This document shows positions 22,866 to 32,275 of a stretch of DNA of 64,000 nt, piece by piece. The notes under the pieces were generated by a model, which saw only the letters and a program-made list of their open reading frames with translations, did no database searches and was not told where the DNA came from. Each line of letters opens with the position of its first letter. Position 1 is the stretch's first letter. The stretch is from Spongilla lacustris (lineage: Eukaryota; Porifera; Demospongiae; Spongillida; Spongillidae). The stretch covers positions 12,124,632 through 12,188,631 of the forward strand of contig OX442418.1 in assembly GCA_949361645.1 (NCBI GenBank), read 5' to 3'. A program made the translations under genes and the position numbers.

Positions 22866-23345
22866 GTGCTATTCTAATGGCCCTTTGCCTGAAAGATCAG
22901 AAGTACGATAAACGTCACGTCTGGAGTAAAAACCACAGCGGTTGCCTAGAGACATTGTGTCACGTCCGCGGACCTTTGCGTAATAAAATGGCAACGCTCG
23001 GAGTCAGCTCAGACATTGATCCTTCGGCCGATCCAGTTCCTGATCAAACTATGCTGCCCACAGTAATTTTGACCGGGTCTGACATACCCAGAGCCTTTTT
23101 AAAGCCATCCATTTAAAAAGGCTCCGGGTATGTCGGACTCGGTCAAGCTTACTGTTGGCAGCATAGTTTGACCAGGAACTGAATCGGCCGAAGGATCACT
23201 GTCCGAGCGGGAAAGGGCGTTGCCATTTTATTACGCAAAGGTTCGCGAACGTGACACAATGTCTCTAGGCAACCGCTGTGGCTTTTACTCCGGACGTGAC
23301 GTTTATCGTACTTCGATCTTTCATGCAAAGGGTCCATTGTAGTGT
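22866..23345. mobile_element. 480-bp fold-back element
   Basis: Almost the whole segment is one hairpin. GATAAACGTCACGTCTGGAG at about 22907 pairs with the complement near 23303, and CATACCCAGAGCCTTTTTAA at 23082 faces TTAAAAAGGCTCCGGGTATG at 23113 across a loop of about 15 bases. GC content is higher than in the surrounding intron. The two opposing open frames (22877 plus, 23149 minus) encode the same peptide because of the symmetry and are not genes. Confidence 0.75.
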
Positions 23346-23624
23346 CCAGCCACAAACAGCAGTGCATGGTAGGGTAACTAATTTAGGGTCTTTGATATTA
23401 AGCTTAAGGATTTCATTGTTGTATTTGAAGCCATCTACATATTTCATGTAATGAAAGGATCTATATGGGGACTATGCAATTGATCTGATTAAACTTATTT
23501 TGTTATGCAACGAGTTTCAGATAATATCACATTTACATGAAATCCAATGCTTTATGTAGTTTCATTGAAATTTACACATACTATCAATTAATTAGAACTG
23601 AGAATAATGCATTTTCTACCCCAG

Positions 23625-23723
23625 GATGGTTCCACTCCTCTTCACATAGCTGCTGAAAAGGGTCACCTTGATGTGGTGACTGTCCTGTTATCACATAATG
23701 CTGATGTCACCATAAAAGATAAG
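23625..23723 (+). CDS. 99-nt ankyrin-repeat exon, locus A
   Basis: Acceptor TTTTCTACCCCAG ends at 23624 and donor GTACTC starts at 23724. The exon is phase 0-0 and encodes exactly 33 residues, one full ankyrin repeat. It starts [20 protein letters not shown] and ends [13 protein letters not shown], a textbook consensus. It follows the 81-nt cassettes and precedes a 91%-like duplicate exon at 26688. Intron sequence after both exons is also similar (CTAGTATCATGTATGAAGTA), so exon and intron were duplicated together. Confidence 0.92.
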
Positions 23724-24417
23724 GTACTCTAACTAGTATCATGTATGAAGTACACACATTAAGAAAGTTAGTGTGCATATAATTTTATAGGGTACACTTT
23801 GTAGTTACATGTCCAAACCTGTGCATGTGTAGGAATATTGTCATGTTACTTTAACTTTAATTTAATTCGATTTCTTTATGAAGACATTAAGAGAGTTAAT
23901 GTAAGAACGGTCAGAGTTTGGTTCCCACACATGATTTCTGCTGCTTTTAATGCAAATGTATAACTGGTATAATGACAATCCTGACCCAACATTTATTTTG
24001 TTATATATTTTTATTCGCGGGACCCTAGCGGGAACCAATTTTCCACACAAGGTTCCCATGCAGAAACCACCAATACAATGTGAGAAAGGCGTGGTAGTAC
24101 AAGGTATTGAAAATAATGGTGTTTAAACAAAAGCCACCTCTATTTTTGGGTGCCGACAAGCAGGGGATATATTTGGACCTTGGGCCTCAAGGCTTGAGGC
24201 CAAAGACCATTGTTAAATGCCTCTTGTCATTTCTTGGTTACATGTAGGCGTGGAGTACAACATGCATGCATGCATGCATAAAATAAGACATAGGTCATTC
24301 AAATACACACTCGTACGCACAGTGACACATAGGGGCAACCTCCCCTTCTCTCTTTTTGCGCGCTAATTTATAAATACGGTACTAGCAAACAACCAGTTAG
24401 ATGAATTCTCTTTATAT

Positions 24418-25535
24418 GCTCATTCACCAAAATGCACATTTTTGATAATATCTCATGAATGGTATATAATTGTATCATGCCAATTACATTTTAGATTCCT
24501 CACCTACTTCTGAACAGAGAACGTTCACTTCAATAACTTGTAAACAAAACAATGCACCATAGTATACAACTGCTGGTCAGGTTGGATATTTAAGGCTATA
24601 ACTCCTCTGCAGTTAAGCTAGCAATTTTTTTTTTGTACCTGTAGTGTTGTGTTGAGCTCTTAAGTCTCACTCGCTGTGGAGATCGGTAAGAAAGTATCAC
24701 TTCTCAGAGGGAGGCGGGGTCGTCGGATGAATTCGGACAAATTAGTTTGACTTAAGGGTTAAAATTGTTTTTTTCTAAATGAGAGGACATGTATCCAATC
24801 GGCATTAACCATGAAATATTAAAAAGCTTAACATTGAAAGCCCTTTTTCTCCCGTTTTTAGAATTTCTCCGTATATCATAGTAAACATGTACATGTACAT
24901 GTAATAAAGAATCATAGTATTTGCGTTTGTAAGCACTGTACGTAACTTTTAAAAGCATTTCTACAGTACAAATGCAAATATCATTGTTACTTGCTATATG
25001 ATATACGGGAAAATCCTAAAAATGGGTGAAAAATGGCTTTCAATGTTAAGCTTTTTAACATTTCATGGATTGTTTAATGCCGATAGCAAGCTGCCAAAAA
25101 AATTATATGGGTACCCCAGAGACCTCTCATTTAGAAAAATTCAATTTAAACCCTTAAGTCAATCTAATTTGTCTGAATTCATACAAAGACCCTGCCTCCC
25201 TCTGAAAAGTGATACTTTCTTACTGATCTCCACAGCAATTTAGACTTAAGAGCTCAACACAACACTATACATGTAGGTACTCACCTGTATTGGGTACATA
25301 CAAAAAAAATTGGTAGCTTAACTGCAAAGAATTGAGGAGATATAGCCTTGAACATCCAACCTGACCAGCAGTTGTTTACTATGGTGCATTGTTTTGTTTA
25401 CAAGTTATAATTGAGTGTACTCTGTTCAGAAGTAGGTGCTGAATCTAAACATGTAATTCGCATGATACAATTATATACATTCATGAGATATTATCAAAAA
25501 TGTGCATTATTGCATTTTTTCCCTCTTTCGGTGAA
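24418..25535. mobile_element. Fold-back element with arms of about 450-530 bp
   Basis: The left arm (24418-24884) and right arm (24999-25535) are inverted complements with moderate divergence and indels. CAAAATGCACATTTTTGATA at 24428 pairs with TATCAAAAATGTGCATTATT at 25492, and TTAACATTGAAAGCC at 24827 pairs with GGCTTTCAATGTTAA at 25034. The 115-bp centre has TACATGTACATG. No coding capacity. The outer ends and target duplication could not be fixed by eye. Confidence 0.65.
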
Positions 25536-26687
25536 CATCACTGTACTTGTTATTTATGTATTTCCAGCCATACTGGATAATTTTATAGTCTAGTTATTTA
25601 TGGGGAACACTGAACCATCACTTGTTTAACTTATGGAGTAATTAAAACAAATGCCGCGTCTTCCATTAGTACACAATAGCCATTAAAATGTGACCCTCCC
25701 GCGGGAACCTTCCGTACAAACAGAAAGTTACACATGCGAGGTGGATCCAGAAACCATTGCATATCTCAGTGTTTTGCCAACGTACAGAGTTTAGTGTTAT
25801 GGGGAAGAAACAGCATTGGTAGGTGTATACACTTATATGACTCAAAGAGGCAATAATGATATAGTATTGCACGAAATGTGATTCCCAGACAGGAACATTA
25901 CATATAGGTTCCCGCAAGGTTCATGCTGTGCGTTTGTACATAAATGTGCATATACGTATAGTGCTATAGGGTGCACTAGACCATTCTAGGAATATTGGAA
26001 TTTGTGTAATAAAATTGTCACATTGAGAAGTTTATCGTGTACATACAGTGTATCTATTTGGTACATCTACACACACTATAGTATGCATCAGATCTATGTA
26101 CACAAAATTTAAATTATTTAAGTTCAAACAGAATGCTGTAGCTTTGAATATCAATATAAAAATACATCAGTGTGTCATCAGACATTGTTTTTTTCAGCAA
26201 TTAAAAGTAAAATAGCTACTAACTTTTTTTAAATTGGCCATGAATCACCCCGGAAATGTAATTAATGAGTTATCCAACATGCTCTATTTATTGCACGCAC
26301 ACATTTGCACATATCTATCTCCAAGCACCTCTGTGCACATTTCTGAATGTACCACACCCCCCAACAATACCTATCTCCATTTTTGGTTTTGGGTGTTGTT
26401 GTGTGAAATGACAGACTTGGCCTCTTCACAGTCTTGGCACAGGGGTAATTCACCTTCCTCTCTGTGGTATTGAGAATTTATATCAGCAAGGCTGATTTTG
26501 TAGACATCCATTTAAGATTGTTTATTGAGGGAAAATTAGAATTAATCAGATTAAGCTCGGTTTATGTCGAATAATGTAGACAAATCACATTTGAGTGAAA
26601 TACTACTTTGTATAAGAAATAATTACATGCACTGTCAATTAATTATAGCAGTGTTTCATGCTGTGAGTAATGTATTTTCCACCCCAG

Positions 26688-26786
26688 AATGGTTCCACTC
26701 CTCTTCACTTAGCTGCTGAAATGGGTCACCTTGATGTGGTGACTGTCCTGTTATCACATAATGCTGATGGCACCATAAAGAATAAG
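26688..26786 (+). CDS. 99-nt ankyrin-repeat exon, locus A (duplicate)
   Basis: Acceptor TTTCCACCCCAG ends at 26687 and donor GTACTC starts at 26787. The exon is phase 0-0 with 33 residues. It begins [20 protein letters not shown] and ends LLSHNADGTIKNK. It differs from the exon at 23625 by a few residues, including Val to Gly in the final turn. Joined head to tail the two give consecutive repeats of correct spacing, so both may be included in the protein. Confidence 0.92.
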
Positions 26787-26925
26787 GTACTCTACCTAGT
26801 ATCATGTATGAAGTACACACATTAAGACTATTAGTGTACATATAGTGCTATAGGATGCACTTTGTAGCTATATGTTTGTGTAGGACAATTGCCATGTTAC
26901 TTTTACTGAGTTAGGATCTTTTTAA

Positions 26926-27094
26926 AATTATTATTATTATTATTATTATTATTATTTTTTGATGTTGTTGTTAATAATCACATTTATTATAATTTTTATT
27001 TTTAAATGGACAAACACAATTAATAATAATAAGGATAACTAACTTACATTAGATGCCGCTAACAAACTTATTATTATTATTATTATTATTATTA
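26926..27094. repeat. Two (ATT)n microsatellites
   Basis: Runs at 26926-26955 and 27069-27094 with an A/T-rich spacer. The second abuts the 3' end of the minus-strand retroelement copy, where it would be a TAA-type tail of the inserted element. Confidence 0.8.
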
Positions 27095-27123
27095 ATTTTT
27101 CAGATTACAAGCAAAACATACAC

Positions 27124-28532
27124 AAATGAAACTATTAGCACAATGTAAAGCTTATTTAACACCTGCAATAAGTCTATCCATGGACCATCTCCCTTCCCAT
27201 GATGGCCCTTGCCACTGATCTTACCAGTGAGAGGTTGAGGCGGCCATAAATTTCTGCAACCATTTTTGGTTTGGGACTTGACTGGCCAACAGCAAGTAGG
27301 GATGCTAGGCGGGAAAATACATACTGTGCTTCCTTCCCCCAGTTTCCATATGTTTCGACTGCCAGGGGGATACATGACCACCCCAACTCCTGGCACTTTG
27401 TATCATTTGCAGCATGCTTCCTGTTTTCAGCCACATGGGCTGCTGCCCCTGCAGATGCACTAGCTTCATTCAGAGTAGCAGGGGTTAGAGGTGAGGCAAC
27501 TGTGACATCAAAGGCTGCAGGCTTTCCTCTGTCCCAACTTCGAACAAGAACATCTGCAGGACGGGAGTTGAAATGTTCCCTACTAAAGCCATATCCCACT
27601 TCAACCTTCACAGAAAGGTGAGCACGGCGACAAATGTCAGCAAAGATGTCACGCAAATTGTTGTGCCGTGAAACTACATCCCCACCATGTCTGCAAGAGG
27701 CTGCATGGTGACCTAGTAGGTCTAGGGCGATGCCAGGGCAAAAAGGGCAAGAGGTACCTCCTGAAGTATCAAGACCAAGCCACCATCTAAGAGCCACCTG
27801 ACACTCAGCATTGTCAAGGTGCAGGTCCAAGCCAGTGGAGGGGACAACAGAAATCCAGGAACCTGCATGAGGGGCAGAGATGGAAAGGATTCGAGCCTTG
27901 TTCACTGGAGACGAGGAGGATAGCAAGGACTGGAATGTATGAATATCCAACCTCTTAGACTAAGCTTTCTGCAGAGGGAGAGAAGCTAGAATGGCCTCAA
28001 CTGTGATAGAGTCCTGTGTGGAGACCTGGGTGTTATATCGAGTAACAGCCTGTAGCATGTGGATGTCGTCTGGGCTACACAGTCCTGAAGAGGCAAGGGA
28101 TGAGATGAAAGCAGCAGGGGAGTGATGAGAAAGGGAACGAAAGCCTAGTCCACCAAAACATGGAAAGTGAGAAAGCCACATGGAGGTCAACTGCAGAGAC
28201 ATCCACAAGAGCTTTAAGCAAAGCCTTTGAAATCGTGCACTTTTCTGATATGAACCGAGCACAGTGCACATAGTCCCCAATTGGCACACCGAGAATGACC
28301 AGGTTAGGGAGCAAAGATGACTTCACTACTGGTGGGAAAAGGGAGTTGCCTCCCCTACTGAACAATTCACACTTTGAAAAGTTTATGTAAAGCCCTAAGT
28401 GTGGACCCAGCTCCTCAATGAGTTGCAGAGCTCGTAGCACAGCTGACCTTTCCCCTGCAAGAGCACCATCATCCAGATACCAGGCTTCAAGCAGCAGGTG
28501 GAAACAGTCATCGTCTGCATCTATGCTGGTCA
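27124..28532 (-). mobile_element. 5'-truncated non-LTR-like retroelement copy
   Basis: Minus-strand copy with three overlapping frames. From 28533 downward the frame carries the reverse transcriptase palm motif WYLDDGALAG (YxDD type) and ELGPHLGLYINFSKCELF. After a frame change (27960-28289) comes a thumb/connector region. The 258-codon frame 27950-27174 holds the C-terminal region: CPFCPGIALDLLGHHAASC (a Cys/His cluster), RHNNLRD, then RPADVLVRSW and GKPAAFDVTV. I read the last two as a restriction-like endonuclease core (PD...DxT). It ends in a C-terminal ELYGRLNLxLVR-type motif. It is inserted in the intron between exons 26688 and 29659. The 3' end at about 27124 is followed by (ATT)n and the 5' end is cut at another (ATT)n. 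Confidence 0.75.
27174..27950 (-). CDS. Retroelement C-terminal endonuclease-like ORF
   Basis: An uninterrupted 258-codon frame within the element at 27124-28532. Residue order: APHAGSW motif, WWLGLDTSGG, the CPFCP...LGHHAASCRHGGD zinc-type cluster, RHNNLRDIFADICRRAH, RPADVLVRSWDRGKPAAFDV, and near the end PLAVETYGNWGKEAQ and AEIYGRLNLSLVRSVARA. The same order occurs at 46834-47660. In non-LTR elements this part would nick the target DNA. Because the upstream RT frame is disconnected, the protein is unlikely to be made as a working enzyme. The assignment as a restriction-like endonuclease is by motif and memory. Confidence 0.65.
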   Translation of the reverse strand: MDIHTFQSLLSSSSPVNKARILSISAPHAGSWISVVPSTGLDLHLDNAECQVALRWWLGLDTSGGTSCPFCPGIALDLLGHHAASCRHGGDVVSRHNNLRDIFADICRRAHLSVKVEVGYGFSREHFNSRPADVLVRSWDRGKPAAFDVTVASPLTPATLNEASASAGAAAHVAENRKHAANDTKCQELGWSCIPLAVETYGNWGKEAQYVFSRLASLLAVGQSSPKPKMVAEIYGRLNLSLVRSVARAIMGREMVHG

Positions 28533-28540
28533 CATTATTA

Positions 28541-28576
<36 letters not shown>
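28533..28576. repeat. (ATT)n microsatellite
   Basis: About 14 triplets, lying between two minus-strand retroelement fragments. It is best explained as the 3' tail of the upstream fragment (28642-28945). Confidence 0.85.
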
Positions 28577-28577
<1 letters not shown>

Positions 28578-28639
28578 ATGTATATACAGATTATACAAAC
28601 GCAACAATAACTACACACAAGTCACAAAACAACATACAA

Positions 28640-28945
28640 ACTCAAATGTATTCCTGATGAGGGCAGGAAAGTCTGCATAAAATAGCCCTCACATTTACCC
28701 TAACTAAATGGAGATTGAGCCGGCCATATAGCTCGGACAATACCACGTATTTGGGCCTCGATGAAGAAGCGGCTAGGCGAGAGGCCAACATGGAAAATGC
28801 CTCCTTCCCCCATGCTCCGTACGTTTCCACCACCAGAGGGATACAGATCCACCCAAGATCGCTACACTTAGCATCATTAGCCTCATGCTTTCGGAGCTCA
28901 GTGGCATGTGCAGCTGCTCCAGCAGTTACTCCCGCTTCAGTTTAT
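28640..28945 (-). mobile_element. Second retroelement 3' fragment
   Basis: The minus frame 28833-28642 reads VETYGAWGKEAFSMLASRLA then ELYGRLNLHLVRVNVRA and stops. Further upstream codons (to about 28945) match the KHEAND / GWICIPL segment of the same family. It is only the C-terminal end of an element, 5'-truncated, followed on its strand by a short untranslated part and the (ATT)n. Ordinary intron sequence resumes at about 28946. Confidence 0.7.
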
Positions 28946-29658
28946 AAAATCTAATTCCATTGTTGTTTTTGAAGCCATGTACTGGTACGTATGGTGCTAC
29001 AGAGTGAGCTTAACCATTCTAGGAATAGTGGAAATAGTGTTTTGAAATTGTTGCATTGAGCAGTTTTTCATGTACACACATCAGTACATCTTTGCACACA
29101 GATGTATACACACAGAAGTTGAAATTATTTAAGTTCTAACAGAATATTATTATTTCTTTCAATTAAATCATCTCATCATGTTTTTCAGCAATTAAAAGTT
29201 ATGTAGCTAGTAACTTAATGGAAAGGAATAATACTTTTGGTTGCAAAACACCGTGGAAGTTTATCCCACAATTTTGTACATTAATAATGCTCTATTTAAT
29301 GCACATACATTTAAATGTACCAATTTCCTAGCACCTGTGTTCCACCCCCCACCACCCACCACTACCTATCCTCATTTTTGGTTTTGGTGTTGCTGTGTGA
29401 AATGACAGACTTGGGCTCTTCACAGCCTTGGCCCAGGGGTAATTCACCTTCCTCTCTGTGATGTTGAGAATTTGTATTACCAAGGCTGGTTTCATGGGCA
29501 ACCATTCTTTGTTTATTGAGAGGAAAGGAGGATAGACAGCCTTTCAATATTAGTGCTAATATTTTAGTCTTTTTAATTCGATCATTCATTACACATGTAC
29601 ATGTACATTGTATGCATTAATGGTATTTGACTTCATAATTACATCTTTGTTTTTCAAG
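28946..29658 (+). repeat. Intron duplicated from the 26.2-26.6 kb region
   Basis: Positions 29335-29540 match 26340-26540 (TGTGAAATGACAGACTTGG, GGGGTAATTCACCTTCCTCT). The intron before exon 29659 was therefore copied together with that before exon 26688. No gene is seen. Confidence 0.6.
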
Positions 29659-29727
29659 TACGGGCGAACAGCACTTGATATCATGATATCAAAACATCCA
29701 GAAGATATTGCTCAGTTATTTGTTAAG
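29659..29727 (+). CDS. 69-nt partial ankyrin exon, locus A
   Basis: Acceptor TTTTTCAAG ends at 29658 and donor GTGAGA starts at 29728. The exon is phase 0-0 with 23 residues. It begins YGRTALDIMISKHPEDIAQL and ends FVK. This is the capping half-repeat that closes the ankyrin series (GRTALD...) before the coiled coil. The acceptor has a good T-rich tract. Confidence 0.88.
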
Positions 29728-30016
29728 GTGAGATAAAAATGGCCGGTTGATCCTGCATGCAGTCATGGCCATCTGTCAATTTATTAACTTAGAGGGTATT
29801 TGACAGTTGGAGGCTCTTTTTACTTGAACCTTCACATTAATCCTGTCACTTCATCATATACAGTAACCAGTCAGTACTGACATCTTTTTAACTATTTCAA
29901 TGTGTGCATTGTCTTGTAATTTATCCCACATATCTTTAGGATTGGCTTATAAGATAACGTTGCAATATGCATGTCATGTGTGCAAGTGTGTACTATTGCT
30001 ATGCTATGTTCTGCAG

Positions 30017-31669
30017 TCTACTGCAGCTCTTGTAGGAGGGAATCTTCAAATGGACAAGATCTATACTGCTGCTGCATTCAAATTACTTATAACGCAAAAG
30101 AGGGTATTTATTGCTGAAGAAAGAGCAATAACAGCTGAAACAAGAGCCTCTATTGCAGAAGAGAGAGCTGCTGCTTCAGAAGAAACAGCTAGTGTCTCTG
30201 ATAAAACAGCCACAAGTGCTGAAGCGAGAGCCATTATGTCTCAAAAGATAGCAGTTTGTGCTGAAGAAGCAAAAACTGCTGCTGACAACAGAGCCAACTT
30301 GTATGAGGCGAGAGCTATTTCAGCAGACACACAAGCTGCATTGGCAGAAGACAGAGCCATTGCTGCAGAGAGAAAAGCCACTGCCGCTGAGCAGAGAGCC
30401 ATTATAGCTGAAAAAGAGTGTGCTATTGTCAAACACAGATTGTCTGACACCTTAAAACAAGCTGCTATGGCTGAAGAGAGCATTAGAACTACAGAAAGAA
30501 GGGCCACTATTGCTGAAGAGAGAGTATCTGCTGCCAACAAGAAAGCTAATACAGAAGAAAAACGAGTAAATGCGGCAGTAGCAAGGGCTGTTGCAGCAGA
30601 GAAGAGGGCCTCTGTAGCAGAAGAGAGGGCCAAAGTGGTGGAAATGGAGGCCATTGCTGCTGAAAAGAATGTCATTGCTACTAATGCCAAAGTAATGGCA
30701 TTGGAGGAGAGAGCCAGCAAAGCTGAAGGTACTGTGGCAATGTTGCAGGAACGTGCACGTATGTCTGATAACAGGATAGCAGAGCTTATGCAAACAAATA
30801 CAGCTTTGGAGCAAAGGGCCACAGGAGCAGAGCAGCAGATCCAGCACCTGACCTTGCAGTGCAAAGACCTGCAAGAACAGCTTGATAAAGCCAATACTCC
30901 TACATGGGTTGTAAAGAAAGAGGATATTGTGTTGACTGACAAGGAGCTGGGCAGAGGAGGATGGGGTGTGGTAAAGGCAGCAAGGTTCTGTGGGCTTGAG
31001 GTGGCTGCTAAACTCCTTCATGGTGCAATCCTATCTCCCCACAACCAGCAGCTGTTCATGAGAGAAATGAACATGTCTGCACTGGTACGTCACCCTAACA
31101 TAGTACTATTCATTGGAGCCACCATGGATCAAGAGTGTGTCATCCTAACAGAGCTGATGCACACCTCTCTAAGGGCAGTGCTGGAAGATAAGGCAATGAA
31201 CAAGGTAACCCTCTCACGTCAACAAGTGTGCATTATTGCCACTGATGTTGCTAGAGCCCTAAATTATTTGCATTTGATGAAGCCAGATGCCATCATTCAC
31301 CGAGATGTAAGCAGCAGCAATGTGCTCCTTGAGCCGTTAGGAGGAGACATGTGGAGGACCAAGTTGTCAGACTTTGGGTCATCCAACTTTGCCCGCCAAG
31401 TGGCTACAGAGTGCCCTGGCAATCCCACATATGCAGCTCCCGAGAGCCTTGATCCTGAGCTGCAATCTCCCAAAATGGATGTCTTCAGTTATGGCATTCT
31501 TCTGCTGGAAATGGCACATGGTCATTTACCTGAAATGAAAAGAAGGCAAGAACTCATCAGACAGCTCTCCTGGTCAAATATGAAAACATTAATAGAAAAC
31601 TGCACAGCAAGAGATAAGATTAATCGTCCAAACATTGCTGATGTACTGATAAGACTTCCTAATATTTAG
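30017..31669 (+). CDS. Last exon: coiled coil plus TKL-like protein kinase, locus A
   Basis: The acceptor TATGTTCTGCAG ends at 30016. The exon is phase 0, 550 codons and a stop. An ATG at 29900 lies in the intron in the same frame and is not needed. Residues about 31-293 are some 37 heptads of the type AEERAxx, an Ala/Glu/Arg coiled coil likely to dimerise the protein. From residue 306 to the end is a kinase domain: glycine loop GRGGWGVV at 312, VAAK lysine 332, helix-C glutamate 350, HRDVSSSN at 428, DFG at 452, APE at 474-476. It transfers phosphate from ATP to Ser/Thr (or possibly Tyr). The usual Lys of HRDLKxxN is Ser. With the upstream exons it makes an ankyrin / coiled-coil / kinase protein, probably a cytoplasmic signalling kinase. 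Two antisense frames (30241-30942, 30452-31021) are shadows of the heptad repeat. Confidence 0.95.
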   Translation, partial: STAALVGGNLQMDKIYTAAAFKLLITQKRVFIAEERAITAETRASIAEERAAASEETASVSDKTATSAEARAIMSQKIAVCAEEAKTAADNRANLYEARAISADTQAALAEDRAIAAERKATAAEQRAIIAEKECAIVKHRLSDTLKQAAMAEESIRTTERRATIAEERVSAANKKANTEEKRVNAAVARAVAAEKRASVAEERAKVVEMEAIAAEKNVIATNAKVMALEERASKAEGTVAMLQERARMSDNRIAELMQTNTALEQRATGAEQQIQHLTLQCKDLQEQLDKANTPTWVVKKEDIVLTDKELGRGGWGVVKAARFCGLEVAAKLLHGAILSPHNQQLFMREMNMSALVRHPNIVLFIGATMDQECVILTELMHTSLRAVLEDKAMNKVTLSRQQVCIIATDVARALNYLHLMKPDAIIHRDVSSSNVLLEPLGGDMWRTKLSDFGSSNFARQVATECPGNPTYAAPESLDPELQSPKMDVFSYGILLLEMAHGHLPEMKRRQELIRQLSWSNMKTLIENCTARDKINRPNIADVLIRLPNI

Positions 31670-31894
31670 ATGTGTGGAGATTAGGTTGTAGTGTAATTCT
31701 GAGACATTGCTAGAAACTGTACTTAAAATTAATTGTAGTTGTGTTTACAATGTTGTAGGCGTAATTCTGAGATATTGCTAAAAAAAACTGTAAATAACTT
31801 CTTTTTTTTTCGAATAATTTTTGAACACATAATTTCACGGAAACAATATTTTGAAATGTTCTTGTATTTCTATGCCCTGTCTGTGAAGTGCTTC
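31670..31894. other. Shared 3' intergenic region of convergent genes
   Basis: Only about 225 bp separate the kinase stop from the stop of the minus-strand exon at 31895. A roughly 35-bp segment (GTAATTCTGAGA(C/T)ATTGCTA) occurs twice, at 31692 and 31759. No AATAAA was seen on the plus strand close to the stop. Confidence 0.5.
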
Positions 31895-32074
31895 TTACAC
31901 ATTGTAAATCTGACTGCATACAGTCAAGGATTTCAATGGCACTGAGTTTATCTTTTCAAGGTCACTGGATGACAGCTGTTGCCTAGAGGACCTCCTACCA
32001 GCCCCACTGCTGGTGAGGGTGGTACCATCCCTGATCTCTTTCAGAAGGTTGTCAATAATATTCTTTCCTCGAGC
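31895..32074 (-). CDS. Terminal exon with WH2/DAD-like motif
   Basis: Minus strand, stop at 31895. The frame reads KARGKNIIDNLLKEIRDGTT, then SSGAGRRSSRQQLSSSDLEK and ends SQIYNV. The segment IIDNLLKEIRDGTTL fits the LLxxIxxGxxL pattern of WH2 domains and of the similar C-terminal autoregulatory segment of some formins. It would bind actin or an N-terminal inhibitory domain. The upstream border is set at an AG at 32075-32076, but the frame stays open into a TG/CA microsatellite. It is tail-to-tail with the kinase gene. No other exon of this gene is confidently seen, so it may be a fragment. Confidence 0.4.
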   Translation of the reverse strand, partial: ARGKNIIDNLLKEIRDGTTLTSSGAGRRSSRQQLSSSDLEKINSVPLKSLTVCSQIYNV

Positions 32075-32100
32075 CTTGGATTGGAATCCATTCTTTGTAG

Positions 32101-32275
32101 TATTGTGTGTGTGTTTGTGTGCGTGCATATGTGTGTATGTGTGTGTGTGTGCATATACATGTACATGTATGTGTGTATGTGTGTGTGCGTACATGTATGT
32201 GTGTATTTGTGTGTGCATACATGTATGTGTGTATTTGTGTGTGTGCATATGTACATATGTGTATTGTAGTGTGGA
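32101..32275. repeat. TG-rich compound microsatellite
   Basis: Imperfect (TG)n / TGTGTATG / ACATGTATG units. All four long open frames across it are low-complexity Val/Cys or His/Thr and are not genes. Confidence 0.9.

Noticed and set aside
22877..23367. Opposed frames sharing KYDKRHV and SGCLETLCHVR
   Set aside because: They are the two arms of one palindrome, so the same peptide is read from both strands by symmetry.
29900..30016. Start of the kinase reading frame at ATG 29900
   Set aside because: These 39 codons are intron. A good acceptor (TTCTGCAG) ends at 30016 in the phase that the preceding ankyrin exon needs.
30241..30942. Long antisense frames (233 and 189 codons) over the kinase exon
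   Set aside because: Shadows of the Ala/Glu/Arg heptad repeat: its codons read as Ala/Ser/Leu on the other strand. No domain.
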